This document shows, piece after piece, positions 1 to 7,236 of a stretch of DNA of 64,000 nucleotides (positions are counted from its first letter, which is position 1; each line of letters begins with the position of its first letter). Position numbers and translations under genes: made by a program. The notes beneath the pieces are model-generated. The model was not told the DNA's origin, made no database searches, and worked only from the letters and a program-made list of their open reading frames with translations. Source of the DNA: CAKSHP01 sp045636325 (GTDB lineage: Bacteria > Bacillota > Clostridia > UBA1381 > UMGS1253). The stretch covers positions 43,109 to 107,108 of the forward strand of contig JAZTXH010000010.1 of NCBI GenBank assembly GCA_045636325.1. The letters run 5' to 3'.

Positions 1-1
1 T

Positions 2-2608
2 TCTGAGCCTATGACAAGGGGGCAGGTTGCTGTATTGGTTGCTAACGTATTAAAGGTTGATATGCTTAAGCTGGTTGGAAGCTCTTCTGACTCAGGTAGC
101 TCATATGCTGTTATGGAAGGTGTAAACCTTCTTTCAAGTAAGCATAATGTGTATAAGTTTGAAGGCTTGGTAACAACAAACGAAAAAACAGGTCTTTTCG
201 GCGCAAGTAACCTTGACGCAGGCGAAGTTCGGATTGAAAAAGGTGCTGACGTAAGAGTATTTTTTACAGGCGAGTCTGGTATTGAAGATGCAATCGGTAC
301 ATATGTAAAGGCATACTACAAAGATGATGACAATTTGGGCACAAAGACAGTTGTAAGCTTTGATGAGTCTTCAACAAAGAACACAAAGATTGAGCTTGCT
401 CTGGATTTCATTGATGCAGATGAGTCTACAGATACATTGGTTAAGTATTGGGCAGATGGTGATAAAGCCTCTAAAACAAAGAAGATGGAAATTATCAAGA
501 ATGTCCCTGTTATTTGGAACGGAGCGTCTTCCTCTTTGTTATTGATGGAAGCTATCAGTGATGCTCAAGGCATGCAATCACAGATTGAATTCCTTGATTA
601 TAATGGTGATGGCACTATGGATATCGTAAGCATCACGGCATACGATACATTTATTATCGAGCGCATGGATATAGATAATTACATCATTACAGATAAAGCA
701 GGCGATTGGTCTGCAGGTACAGGTAAGGCTAAGACAAAGAAGCTTACTTTGGATGAGGAAGATGAAACAAAGATTATCACAATTTCTGATACTGATGGCA
801 TAGAATATGAATTTGAAGAGCTTGAGATAGGTGATGTATTGTCTGTTGCAGCTTCGAAAGATGAGAAAGTTTTCGATGTCAAAGTTTCAATGGATAAGGT
901 TGAAGGTACAATTAATTCAATTGGTGTTGTAGACGGTAAATGGGTGTTTGAAATTGATGGTAAAGATTACAACCTTTCAAAGAGCTATGCTGAATATATT
1001 ACAAAAGGTAAGGCCAATGCAACAATTGCAGACTTAGGCGTTAAAATCAACAAGTCTTATGAATTTAAGCTTGACGTATTCGGTCAGCTTGCATTTTCTG
1101 ATACAGTAGCAGGCGACGCCAAGGGAGAGTTTGGATTTATCACATTCTATGCACCTAGTGAAGGGGTAGATTCGGGTATTAGTGTAAGAATGTTCAGTGA
1201 TGGCGAGGTTAATATTTATGGTCTTGCTGATACAGTTACAATTGATGGTAACAAGTGCAAGGGTGAGCTTGAACTTAAGGCAGCCATGGATGAAATCGGA
1301 AACTATAAACCTGTAAACAATGTTAAGAAATCAACAGGTTACTACGGAGACAACTCTTGGAGTGGTATTCCTGTATTGTTTGAGCTCAACGATGAAGGTA
1401 AGATTAAATACATTGATACACCTGTATTAGGTAAAGATGAAGATAAGTATACACTTCAGCCGGTAAGAGGACAGACAGATGATATTATCTCAAGCACCGG
1501 TTCTTCTTCGGGTTTTGGTTCTAAAAGACCCTTTGCAAGCACACTTAATGTAATTCAGCTGCCTGGTAAGGATTCTGAACTTAATGTTGCTGAAAAATAC
1601 AGCACAGCTAAGAGCTTTAACTCAAGTACAACCTATTATGTTCAGTTGTTTTCGACGGACCCTGAAGCATATACAACAAACTATGTAATTGTTGCAAGAG
1701 GAGCAAACGGAAGCAAGGATATAACATTCCAGACTAATATTGAGCTTGGTCTTGACGATAGCGAAACAGTTAACGGCGGCAATAGTAATGCCGGTGTTAA
1801 AACAACACCATTGTTTGTGGTTAAGGGTGTAAGAAGATCTATTGTAGGCGAAGATGATGAGGAAACAATTCTTATTGAAGGTTTTGAAAACGGCGCAGAG
1901 GTTACTTATACAGTTGATCCTGATTACTATGCTTCAGGGTTGATTATGAAGACTTTGGAAAATTATATTAAGCAGGTAGATGCTAGTGCAGTATTGAACT
2001 CTGCTCGTACAGCAAAGATTCCTGTTATGGAAGGTGACGTTCTTCGTCTTGCTCGTAATAAAACAACAAAGTATGTAACATTTATTGCTCCTGTGTTCTA
2101 TATGGCAGAGAAAGCATTGTATGCTCAGGTAAACAATGGTTATCTAGATTGCGAAAAAGATCCTATTTATTGTGCTATTGACGTTGCAACAGTTAAAGAA
2201 ATGAATGGAAATCAGGGAGTGCTTTCTTACTTGATTAAGAACTATAAAGCGTCAAGCAGTCATTATAATAAGTGGTATAGCGGAATGATTACATTTGATG
2301 AAGATGGAAGAATTGTTCCTCCTGCAGAGGAGGAAGATGCTGTAGAAGGTACAGATGATATTACTGACGTAATAAAGACAGATACAGGTTACGAAGGTGA
2401 TTTCACAAAGTTGCATAATATCGGAAACTTTACTAAGATTGCTACTTACGATGCAAGCGAACCTGCAGGTAAGAGAGTTTCAAAGGGTAGCCTGAGCGAT
2501 ATTATCACATTGGATGATGCAACAAATAAGACTAACCCCAGCATTATTTTGTTCCACTACAGAACACAGTCAGATGCTAACTACAGCATGGTCATTTTAA
2601 ATTTCTAA
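2..2608 (+). CDS. S-layer-homology-type surface protein, C-terminal part (5' end outside window)
   Basis: The frame is open from the window edge, so the N-terminus is missing; the first ATG at 11 is internal. The first visible residues (SEPMTRGQVAVLVANVLK) resemble the end of an SLH repeat, the module that anchors surface proteins to secondary cell-wall polymers. The remaining ~850 residues are acidic and rich in Ser, Thr and Asp, with no clear membrane segment. A stretch near residue 196 (DYNGDGTMDIV) looks like a calcium-binding loop. It ends at a strong terminator. The SLH call is by motif; the rest is unrecognised, probably a structural surface or cell-wall protein. Confidence 0.6.
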   Translation, partial: SEPMTRGQVAVLVANVLKVDMLKLVGSSSDSGSSYAVMEGVNLLSSKHNVYKFEGLVTTNEKTGLFGASNLDAGEVRIEKGADVRVFFTGESGIEDAIGTYVKAYYKDDDNLGTKTVVSFDESSTKNTKIELALDFIDADESTDTLVKYWADGDKASKTKKMEIIKNVPVIWNGASSSLLLMEAISDAQGMQSQIEFLDYNGDGTMDIVSITAYDTFIIERMDIDNYIITDKAGDWSAGTGKAKTKKLTLDEEDETKIITISDTDGIEYEFEELEIGDVLSVAASKDEKVFDVKVSMDKVEGTINSIGVVDGKWVFEIDGKDYNLSKSYAEYITKGKANATIADLGVKINKSYEFKLDVFGQLAFSDTVAGDAKGEFGFITFYAPSEGVDSGISVRMFSDGEVNIYGLADTVTIDGNKCKGELELKAAMDEIGNYKPVNNVKKSTGYYGDNSWSGIPVLFELNDEGKIKYIDTPVLGKDEDKYTLQPVRGQTDDIISSTGSSSGFGSKRPFASTLNVIQLPGKDSELNVAEKYSTAKSFNSSTTYYVQLFSTDPEAYTTNYVIVARGANGSKDITFQTNIELGLDDSETVNGGNSNAGVKTTPLFVVKGVRRSIVGEDDEETILIEGFENGAEVTYTVDPDYYASGLIMKTLENYIKQVDASAVLNSARTAKIPVMEGDVLRLARNKTTKYVTFIAPVFYMAEKALYAQVNNGYLDCEKDPIYCAIDVATVKEMNGNQGVLSYLIKNYKASSSHYNKWYSGMITFDEDGRIVPPAEEEDAVEGTDDITDVIKTDTGYEGDFTKLHNIGNFTKIATYDASEPAGKRVSKGSLSDIITLDDATNKTNPSIILFHYRTQSDANYSMVILNF

Positions 2609-2626
2609 TTTAATAAAAGTTAATTT

Positions 2627-2663
2627 AAAAGCTCTGTCGGATAAAACCGACAGAGCTTTTTGT
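2627..2663 (+). terminator. Rho-independent terminator after the surface protein gene
   Basis: A perfect 14-bp stem (2627-2640 with 2647-2660) with a 6-nt loop runs into a T-rich tract. It ends the surface protein transcript. Confidence 0.85.
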
Positions 2664-2869
2664 TAACGTTTTTCTTTATTTGTTTACTCGCAAGTGCGAT
2701 TCATGTGTCCTTGCGGGAGCGAATCTCGCGCACCGGGGTATAAATAAAATGCAAAATGCCAAATGAACACACAAACTAATTGATATATAAATTCATTAAA
2801 ATAAAGGTTATATTTTCTCTTGTTTCTGAATAATTATAGTGTAGCTGACAATATGAAAGGATGAAAAAA

Positions 2870-3499
2870 ATGAGCGAATATAACGAAAACAACCATGTGG
2901 AAATATGCGGGAAAATAGTAACTGAGCCTACCTTAAGTCATGAAGTGTATGCAGAAAAATTTTATATTTTTACCCTGCAGGTTATGCGTCTTTCCGATAC
3001 AGCGGATTACATAAATGTTTTAATATCTGAAAGACTTTTTACACCCGATTTTGATTTGAAAGAAGGGGTATCTGTAAAAATAACGGGGCAATTCCGTTCT
3101 TATAATAACTACACAGGTGACGGAAACCGCCTTGTTTTAACAGTATTTACCAAAGAAATTGAAAGCTATGAGCCTGAGGGCAGCGATAATCCCAACTGCA
3201 TTACCCTTGACGGATACATATGTAAACTGCCTACATACAGGGTTACGCCATTTGGGAGAGAAATTGCAGACATTTTAATTGCGGTTAACCGTTCATACAG
3301 TAAATCTGATTATATACCCGCTATTGCTTGGGGCAGAAATGCAAGATTTTGCCGCGATGCACCCGTTGGCACAAGGGTGAAAATTACCGGTAGAATTCAG
3401 TCAAGGGAATATACAAAGCATATTGATGAGCAGACTCAGGTTAGGAAAACTGCATTTGAGGTATCAGTTTCTAAGATGGAGTTTCTTTTCGAGGATTAA
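2870..3499 (+). CDS. Tandem OB-fold single-stranded DNA-binding-like protein
   Basis: About 209 residues with two similar halves, each resembling an SSB/PriB OB fold: roughly residues 10-100 and 108-207. Each half ends in a strand with a VKITG motif (SVKITGQF and RVKITGRI). The acidic C-terminal tip expected of a true SSB is missing. An ATG at 2861 overlaps the ribosome site AAAGGA, so the ATG at 2870 (spacing 8) is the better start. It stands alone upstream of rpsF-ssb-rpsR and has its own terminator. It may be an accessory SSB for repair or competence, or a primosomal OB protein; exact role unknown. Confidence 0.6.
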   Translation: MSEYNENNHVEICGKIVTEPTLSHEVYAEKFYIFTLQVMRLSDTADYINVLISERLFTPDFDLKEGVSVKITGQFRSYNNYTGDGNRLVLTVFTKEIESYEPEGSDNPNCITLDGYICKLPTYRVTPFGREIADILIAVNRSYSKSDYIPAIAWGRNARFCRDAPVGTRVKITGRIQSREYTKHIDEQTQVRKTAFEVSVSKMEFLFED

Positions 3500-3566
3500 C
3501 ATAAATGTTTAAATACATACAGACCGCCTTGTGTCTTTAAAAAACATAAAATTCATAAATTAAGGT

Positions 3567-3604
3567 AAAAATCCGCAAAGGTTGTATATTTGCGGATTTT
3601 TTTA
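3567..3604 (+). terminator. Rho-independent terminator
   Basis: The arms AAAATCCGCAAA and TTTGCGGATTTT surround a short loop and are followed by T residues. It separates the tandem OB gene from the rpsF operon. Confidence 0.85.
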
Positions 3605-3632
3605 TTTAATAATATAAAAATTAAAAAAATGC

Positions 3633-3661
3633 TTGACTTTTAAAACAAAGGGGTGTATAAT
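3633..3661 (+). promoter_or_regulatory. Sigma-A promoter of rpsF-ssb-rpsR
   Basis: TTGACT (3633-3638), a 17-bp spacer, then TATAAT (3656-3661). The start of transcription should lie near 3668. Confidence 0.8.
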
Positions 3662-3667
3662 AATGTA

Positions 3668-3745
3668 GCTTGCCTATGCAAGCAGAAAAATTCCTTACTC
3701 TGCGGTAAGTGCAGGGTCAAAGTCCGAAAGGGAGGTGCAAAGATA
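3668..3745 (+). promoter_or_regulatory. rpsF leader, possible S6:S18 autoregulatory element
   Basis: The leader holds a perfect hairpin (GCTTGC-ctat-GCAAGC, 3668-3683), then a second one with arms ACTCTGC and GCAGGGT just before the ribosome site. Many bacteria regulate this operon by binding of the S6:S18 complex to the rpsF leader. The consensus could not be confirmed by eye. Confidence 0.35.
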
Positions 3746-4036
3746 ATGGTTGAAATCATTAACAACTATGAAACTATTTTCATTATCAATCCTGATTTAG
3801 ATGAAGATAAGACAAATGCTGTTGTTGAAAAGTTCAAGTCATTAATCGAATCTGCAGGCACAATTGACTCTATTGATGTATGGGGTAAAAGAAAGCTTGC
3901 TTATGAAATTAATGATAAGACAGAAGGTTACTATGTGTTGGTAAACTTCTCTGCAAAAGGTGATTTTCCTGCTGAGCTTGATCGTATTTACAAGATCACT
4001 GAGGATATCATGAGAAGTATTATCATCAGAAAGTAA
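3746..4036 (+). CDS. rpsF: Ribosomal protein bS6
   Basis: 96 residues, normal for S6, a 30S platform protein that pairs with S18 on 16S rRNA. It begins NNYETIFIINPDLDED, and the WGKRKLAYEI and GYYVLVNF stretches are typical. The frame is open upstream to 3653, but GGAGGT at 3731-3736 lies 9 nt before the ATG at 3746, so that start is used. First gene of rpsF-ssb-rpsR, with the promoter at 3633. Confidence 0.96.
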   Translation: MVEIINNYETIFIINPDLDEDKTNAVVEKFKSLIESAGTIDSIDVWGKRKLAYEINDKTEGYYVLVNFSAKGDFPAELDRIYKITEDIMRSIIIRK

Positions 4037-4068
4037 TTCTACCACAAAGAAAAGGCGGTGTATGATTT

Positions 4069-4530
4069 ATGAACAAAGCCATATTAGTGGGCAGACTAAC
4101 AGCTAACCCTGAATTAAGAGCGACACCCAGCGGCGCAAGCGTATGTAGCTTTTCTGTTGCGGTTGACCGTAGATTTGTAAGACAGGGTGAAGAAAGGAAA
4201 GCTGATTTTATTAACTGTGTTGCATGGAATAAGACAGCAGAGTTTATCAGCAATTACTTTACAAAAGGCAGATTTATCGGAATTGTAGGCTCAATCCAGA
4301 CAAGAGACTGGACAGACCAGAACGGTAATAAGCGTTATGCAACTGAGGTTATCGTTGATGAAGCATATTTTACCGAAGGTAAAGCTTCAGGTGGCAATGC
4401 GGGTGCTAATATGGGTCAGGGTGGCGGTTATAATTCATTTAACCAGGCTCCCTCGGCTGCTTACGATTCAGGTTTACCCGACGGTGGCGATTTTGCTATG
4501 GGTGTTTCTGATGACGATTTGCCATTCTAA
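4069..4530 (+). CDS. ssb: Single-stranded DNA-binding protein
   Basis: 153 residues. The N-terminal OB fold (about 1-108) starts MNKAILVGRLTANPELR and contains VAWNKTAEF and GSIQTRDW. A Gly/Asn-rich linker follows, then the acidic tip DDDLPF that recruits replication and repair partners. It sits 32 nt after rpsF and ahead of rpsR, the usual Firmicute order, so this is the housekeeping SSB. An AAGGCGGTG-type ribosome site precedes the ATG. Confidence 0.97.
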   Translation: MNKAILVGRLTANPELRATPSGASVCSFSVAVDRRFVRQGEERKADFINCVAWNKTAEFISNYFTKGRFIGIVGSIQTRDWTDQNGNKRYATEVIVDEAYFTEGKASGGNAGANMGQGGGYNSFNQAPSAAYDSGLPDGGDFAMGVSDDDLPF

Positions 4531-4559
4531 TCAAAATTTAATGAAGGAGGATATTGAAA

Positions 4560-4808
4560 ATGTCTGAAAAAATGGAAAGACCTGTAAGAGCTGCAAGAAA
4601 AGCTAAGAGAAAAGTTTGTATTTTCTGTGCAGACAAGGTTGCTGAAATTGATTACAAAGATACTTTCAAACTAAGAAAGTTTATTTCTGAAAAATCTAAG
4701 ATAGTTCCCAGAAGAATCAGTGGTAACTGTGCAAAGCACCAGAGAGAGGTTACAGAAGCTATCAAGAGAGCAAGACATATTGCGCTTCTACCCTTTACGT
4801 CTGATTGA
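4560..4808 (+). CDS. rpsR: Ribosomal protein bS18
   Basis: 82 residues. Diagnostic segments are FCADKVAEIDYKD, LRKFISEKSKIVPRRISG and CAKHQREV. A TTG at 4554 is in frame, but AAGGAGG (4544-4550) is spaced 9 nt from the ATG at 4560. The cysteines at FC and CAKH fit the zinc-type S18 pattern only in part. Last gene of the operon, followed by a terminator. Confidence 0.96.
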   Translation: MSEKMERPVRAARKAKRKVCIFCADKVAEIDYKDTFKLRKFISEKSKIVPRRISGNCAKHQREVTEAIKRARHIALLPFTSD

Positions 4809-4819
4809 TTTTTAAAATT

Positions 4820-4853
4820 AAAGCGTTGGCCTTTAAGGCTAACGCTTTTTTTG
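4820..4853 (+). terminator. Rho-independent terminator of rpsF-ssb-rpsR
   Basis: The 10-bp stem AGCGTTGGCC / GGCTAACGCT (one G-U pair) has a short loop and a run of T. Confidence 0.85.
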
Positions 4854-5120
4854 TATAATGAAAACCACGCGATAGTCGCGTGGTTCAATAGAGGTTAAGC
4901 CAATGAGCAGAAAATGAAATAAAAAAGAACGAGAGAAAATTTTGAGGAAAAGGGTCACTCGAGTGCCCTGTGGGTATTACACAATGGATACATTTGGAAA
5001 AGACGTTTATGAGCAGCAAGTAACAAATGTATGCTTGGCAGGCCTATATAAAACTCACTTGTGCGTCAACGATAGTATTAGAGTTTTATCAAAAAATCCC
5101 CCCCCCCGTGAAACGGGGGG
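4854..5120 (+). ncRNA. Structured non-coding RNA candidate
   Basis: There is no credible gene in this 366-nt gap, but it folds densely. Hairpins in order: a perfect 10-bp stem at 4863-4885; GGG-T-CAC/GTG-CCC at 4952-4967; TGTG/CACA at 4969-4983; a perfect 8-bp stem TACATTTG/CAAATGTA (4988-5033); a perfect 9-bp stem ATAAAACTC/GAGTTTTAT (5047-5089); and a C/G hairpin at 5101-5120. A TATAAT at 4854-4859 could start it near 4866. Length (~255 nt) and placement resemble large clostridial RNAs such as raiA; identity is not established. A 60-codon TTG frame at 4942 has a poor ribosome site and looks spurious. Confidence 0.5.
5090..5120 (-). terminator. Terminator of the pfkA-pgsA transcript
   Basis: Read on the minus strand, a G/C stem (CCCCCCG / CGGGGGG with a TTTCA loop) is followed by a run of six T. 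It lies 55 nt past the pgsA stop. The ten-C run on the plus strand is part of it. Confidence 0.7.
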
Positions 5121-5174
5121 ATAATAATTACTTTAACTAAATTTTTGCGGAGTCTGTGCATTTTACTACAATAA

Positions 5175-5699
5175 TCAAGCATGTACATAATCAAAAACAT
5201 AACTTATAAATGCAATAATATTTGTAATTGCCATAATGCCGACACAAATGCTTATTACCAGCGGAGTTGCATTGCCGAATTCTCCAAACATAATCACAAG
5301 GGAACATGCAACGCTGAAAAAGCAGGAAAATTTTCCGAACCAGTTTGCCTGAGCAACTTTTTTCTTCTTGCGAAACATCATCAAAGCACCAATGCCTATT
5401 AATATATCTTTAATTACTAATGTCAGCACAAGCCATATCAGCGATTTGTGGCCGAAAGCCATACACACAAGCACTGCTACCTGCATAACCTTGTCTGCTA
5501 AAGGGTCTAAAATTTTACCTAAATTGCTCACCATATCAAAACGGCGTGCAATAAATCCATCTAAAACATCTGTGATAAAGGAAAAACATAAAATCCCCAT
5601 TGCAATATATTTTCCGTTCGGTATGGGAGATAAATATACCGACACAAAAATAGGCATAAGGCATAACCTTATAATCGTTAAAATATTTGGTACAGTCAA
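5175..5699 (-). CDS. pgsA: CDP-diacylglycerol-glycerol-3-phosphate phosphatidyltransferase
   Basis: Makes phosphatidylglycerol phosphate, the committed step to phosphatidylglycerol and cardiolipin, in the inner membrane. The CDP-alcohol phosphotransferase signature is complete: D..DG..AR........G...D...D in DVLDGFIARRFDM and LGKILDPLADK. Several hydrophobic helices follow. A GTG at 5708 touches the ribosome site AGAGGTG, so the TTG at 5699 (giving MTVPNILTIIRL, like the family's usual N-terminus) is more likely; length 174 residues. It lies just after pfkA and probably shares its transcript. Confidence 0.88.
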   Translation of the reverse strand: MTVPNILTIIRLCLMPIFVSVYLSPIPNGKYIAMGILCFSFITDVLDGFIARRFDMVSNLGKILDPLADKVMQVAVLVCMAFGHKSLIWLVLTLVIKDILIGIGALMMFRKKKKVAQANWFGKFSCFFSVACSLVIMFGEFGNATPLVISICVGIMAITNIIAFISYVFDYVHA

Positions 5700-5719
5700 C
5701 CCGTTCACCTCTTTGTTTT

Positions 5720-6730
5720 TTACCAGCTCATTACCTTACAAAGACCTATTAAATCAGGATTAAGAACCTTCTTTGCGGCAAGCCCTTCGGTTATATCTAC
5801 ATCTGTTATTTTGTGGTTTTGCATAACAATAAGTCTGTTTGTTTTGCCATCCATGAGAGCCTCAACTGCCTTAAATCCCATTTCACTTGCCACAACTCGG
5901 TCGCGGGTGGTGGGGCTTCCTCCACGCTGAATATGCCCCAAAACAGTAGCCGTTGTTTTAATTCCTGTACGGCTCTGGATTTCCTCTGCCATAGGAATTG
6001 CACTGCCAACGCCCTCGGCAAGAATAATAAGATAATGGCTTTTACCTCTGTGTTTACCTTCTATAATAGGCTTTAAAATATCTTCGTCAAAATTAAATTG
6101 CTTTTCCGGTATGACAACCGCTTCGGCACCGCAGGCAATACCAACGTTAACCGCAATATATCCTGCGTCTCTGCCCATAACCTCAATAACTGAACAGCGC
6201 TCATGGCTTGTTGCAGTGTCGCGAATTTTATCAATAGCATCCTTAACTGTGTTAAGAGCAGTGTCATAACCTATACAATATTCTGTACAGCCAATGTCAT
6301 TGTCAATAGTTGCGGGAATACCTATAGTGGGTATACCGCCAATTTCAGATAAATCCTTGGCACCGCGGAATGACCCGTCACCGCCAATAACAACGATACC
6401 ATCAATACCAAAAATTCTTGCAATTTCAGCGCCGCGCTTGATGCCGGCCTCTTCTCTGAATTCTGTGCTTCGCGCAGTCTGAAGAATTGTGCCGCCACGC
6501 TGAAGAGTGTCTGACACACCTCTTGCAGTAAGTTCAAAAATATCTCCGTTAATAAGGCCATTATATCCTTTTTTTATACCCATAACCTGCAAGCCGTTAT
6601 AAATTGCAGTACGAACGACACTTCTCAGTGCCGCGTTCATACCAGGGGCATCACCGCCACTTGTTAAAACACCAATTTTTTTGATTTTCTTCGGGGTCTG
6701 GATAATATTGCTGTCTGTGTTTATATTCAT
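5720..6730 (-). CDS. pfkA: ATP-dependent 6-phosphofructokinase
   Basis: 336 residues, a little longer than usual because of an extra ~16-residue N-terminus. The glycolytic ATP enzyme is indicated by GVLTSGGDAPGMNA (20-33), GGDGSFRGA (117-124; Gly-Asp-Gly rather than the PPi-type Asp-Asp), and ATIDNDI with the catalytic Asp near 143. VMGRDAGYIA and HIQRGGSP are also present. It lies downstream of dnaE and a DUF2007-like gene, a neighbourhood common in Clostridia, and upstream of pgsA. Confidence 0.96.
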   Translation of the reverse strand: MNINTDSNIIQTPKKIKKIGVLTSGGDAPGMNAALRSVVRTAIYNGLQVMGIKKGYNGLINGDIFELTARGVSDTLQRGGTILQTARSTEFREEAGIKRGAEIARIFGIDGIVVIGGDGSFRGAKDLSEIGGIPTIGIPATIDNDIGCTEYCIGYDTALNTVKDAIDKIRDTATSHERCSVIEVMGRDAGYIAVNVGIACGAEAVVIPEKQFNFDEDILKPIIEGKHRGKSHYLIILAEGVGSAIPMAEEIQSRTGIKTTATVLGHIQRGGSPTTRDRVVASEMGFKAVEALMDGKTNRLIVMQNHKITDVDITEGLAAKKVLNPDLIGLCKVMSW

Positions 6731-6778
6731 GAAAAAATCTCCGTTTCCGTTGGTTTTGTTTAGTGCTGGCTTTATAAG

Positions 6779-6982
6779 TTAACTTATAAAGTTATTTTCA
6801 ATAATCAGCCCGTGTGCCTGAGACACTTCAGACTCGGGAACTAAAATGTCATAACTGTCGTTTTCGGCATCGCTTTGTTTGCATACAGGTCTTATTTTTA
6901 CCAAAAGCTTTGCTTCTTCAAGAAGAGAACGCAGGCTTTCTGCGATTTCTCTGCTTTTGGCAATGTAAACAACTGTCCACAT
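6779..6982 (-). CDS. Small DUF2007-like protein between dnaE and pfkA
   Basis: 67 residues, beginning MWTVVYIAKSREIAESLRSL and ending with an ILVPESEVSQAHGLI segment. This matches a small family often found between dnaE and pfkA in Clostridia (DUF2007-like, sometimes called a putative signal-transducing protein). Function unknown. No membrane segment. It is close enough to pfkA to share a transcript. Confidence 0.7.
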   Translation of the reverse strand: MWTVVYIAKSREIAESLRSLLEEAKLLVKIRPVCKQSDAENDSYDILVPESEVSQAHGLIIENNFIS

Positions 6983-7045
6983 ACTTTTTTAATACCTTCT
7001 TTCTGACATACGCCCGCTTAAGTAGCTGATAATTTAATCGTAATT

Positions 7046-7110
7046 TGTAGGAGGGGTAGCGCTCTTGACAACCCGCAGGACGAGGCGACTGAGAGACTGT
7101 CACCTACAAT
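7046..7110. repeat. 65-bp intergenic element with inverted ends
   Basis: The ends TTGTAGG and CCTACAA are perfect inverted repeats and enclose a GC-rich core unlike the AT-rich surroundings. It sits between dnaE and the DUF2007-like gene. It resembles the small dispersed hairpin repeats found in gut Clostridia; a second copy was not seen in this window. Confidence 0.45.
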
Positions 7111-7236
7111 ATATTAATTAATCAGCGTTTGATTAAAAAGCAACGTATGTTTTATAATATAGTCTACCACATTATACTTATATTTTATACTATTTCCACC
7201 ATAATTGCAATAAGTTTTTTCATTTATAAGAAAAAT

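Noticed and set aside
2675..2745. GC-rich stretch after the surface gene as a tRNA or repeat
   Set aside because: No cloverleaf or matching arms; no second copy seen.
5098..5107. Ten-C run as a phase-variable tract
   Set aside because: It is part of a terminator stem outside any gene.
4942..5124. 60-codon TTG frame (MRKRVTRVPCGYYTMD...)
   Set aside because: Poor ribosome site, and the region is dominated by perfect hairpins including a homopolymer C run; better explained as structured RNA.
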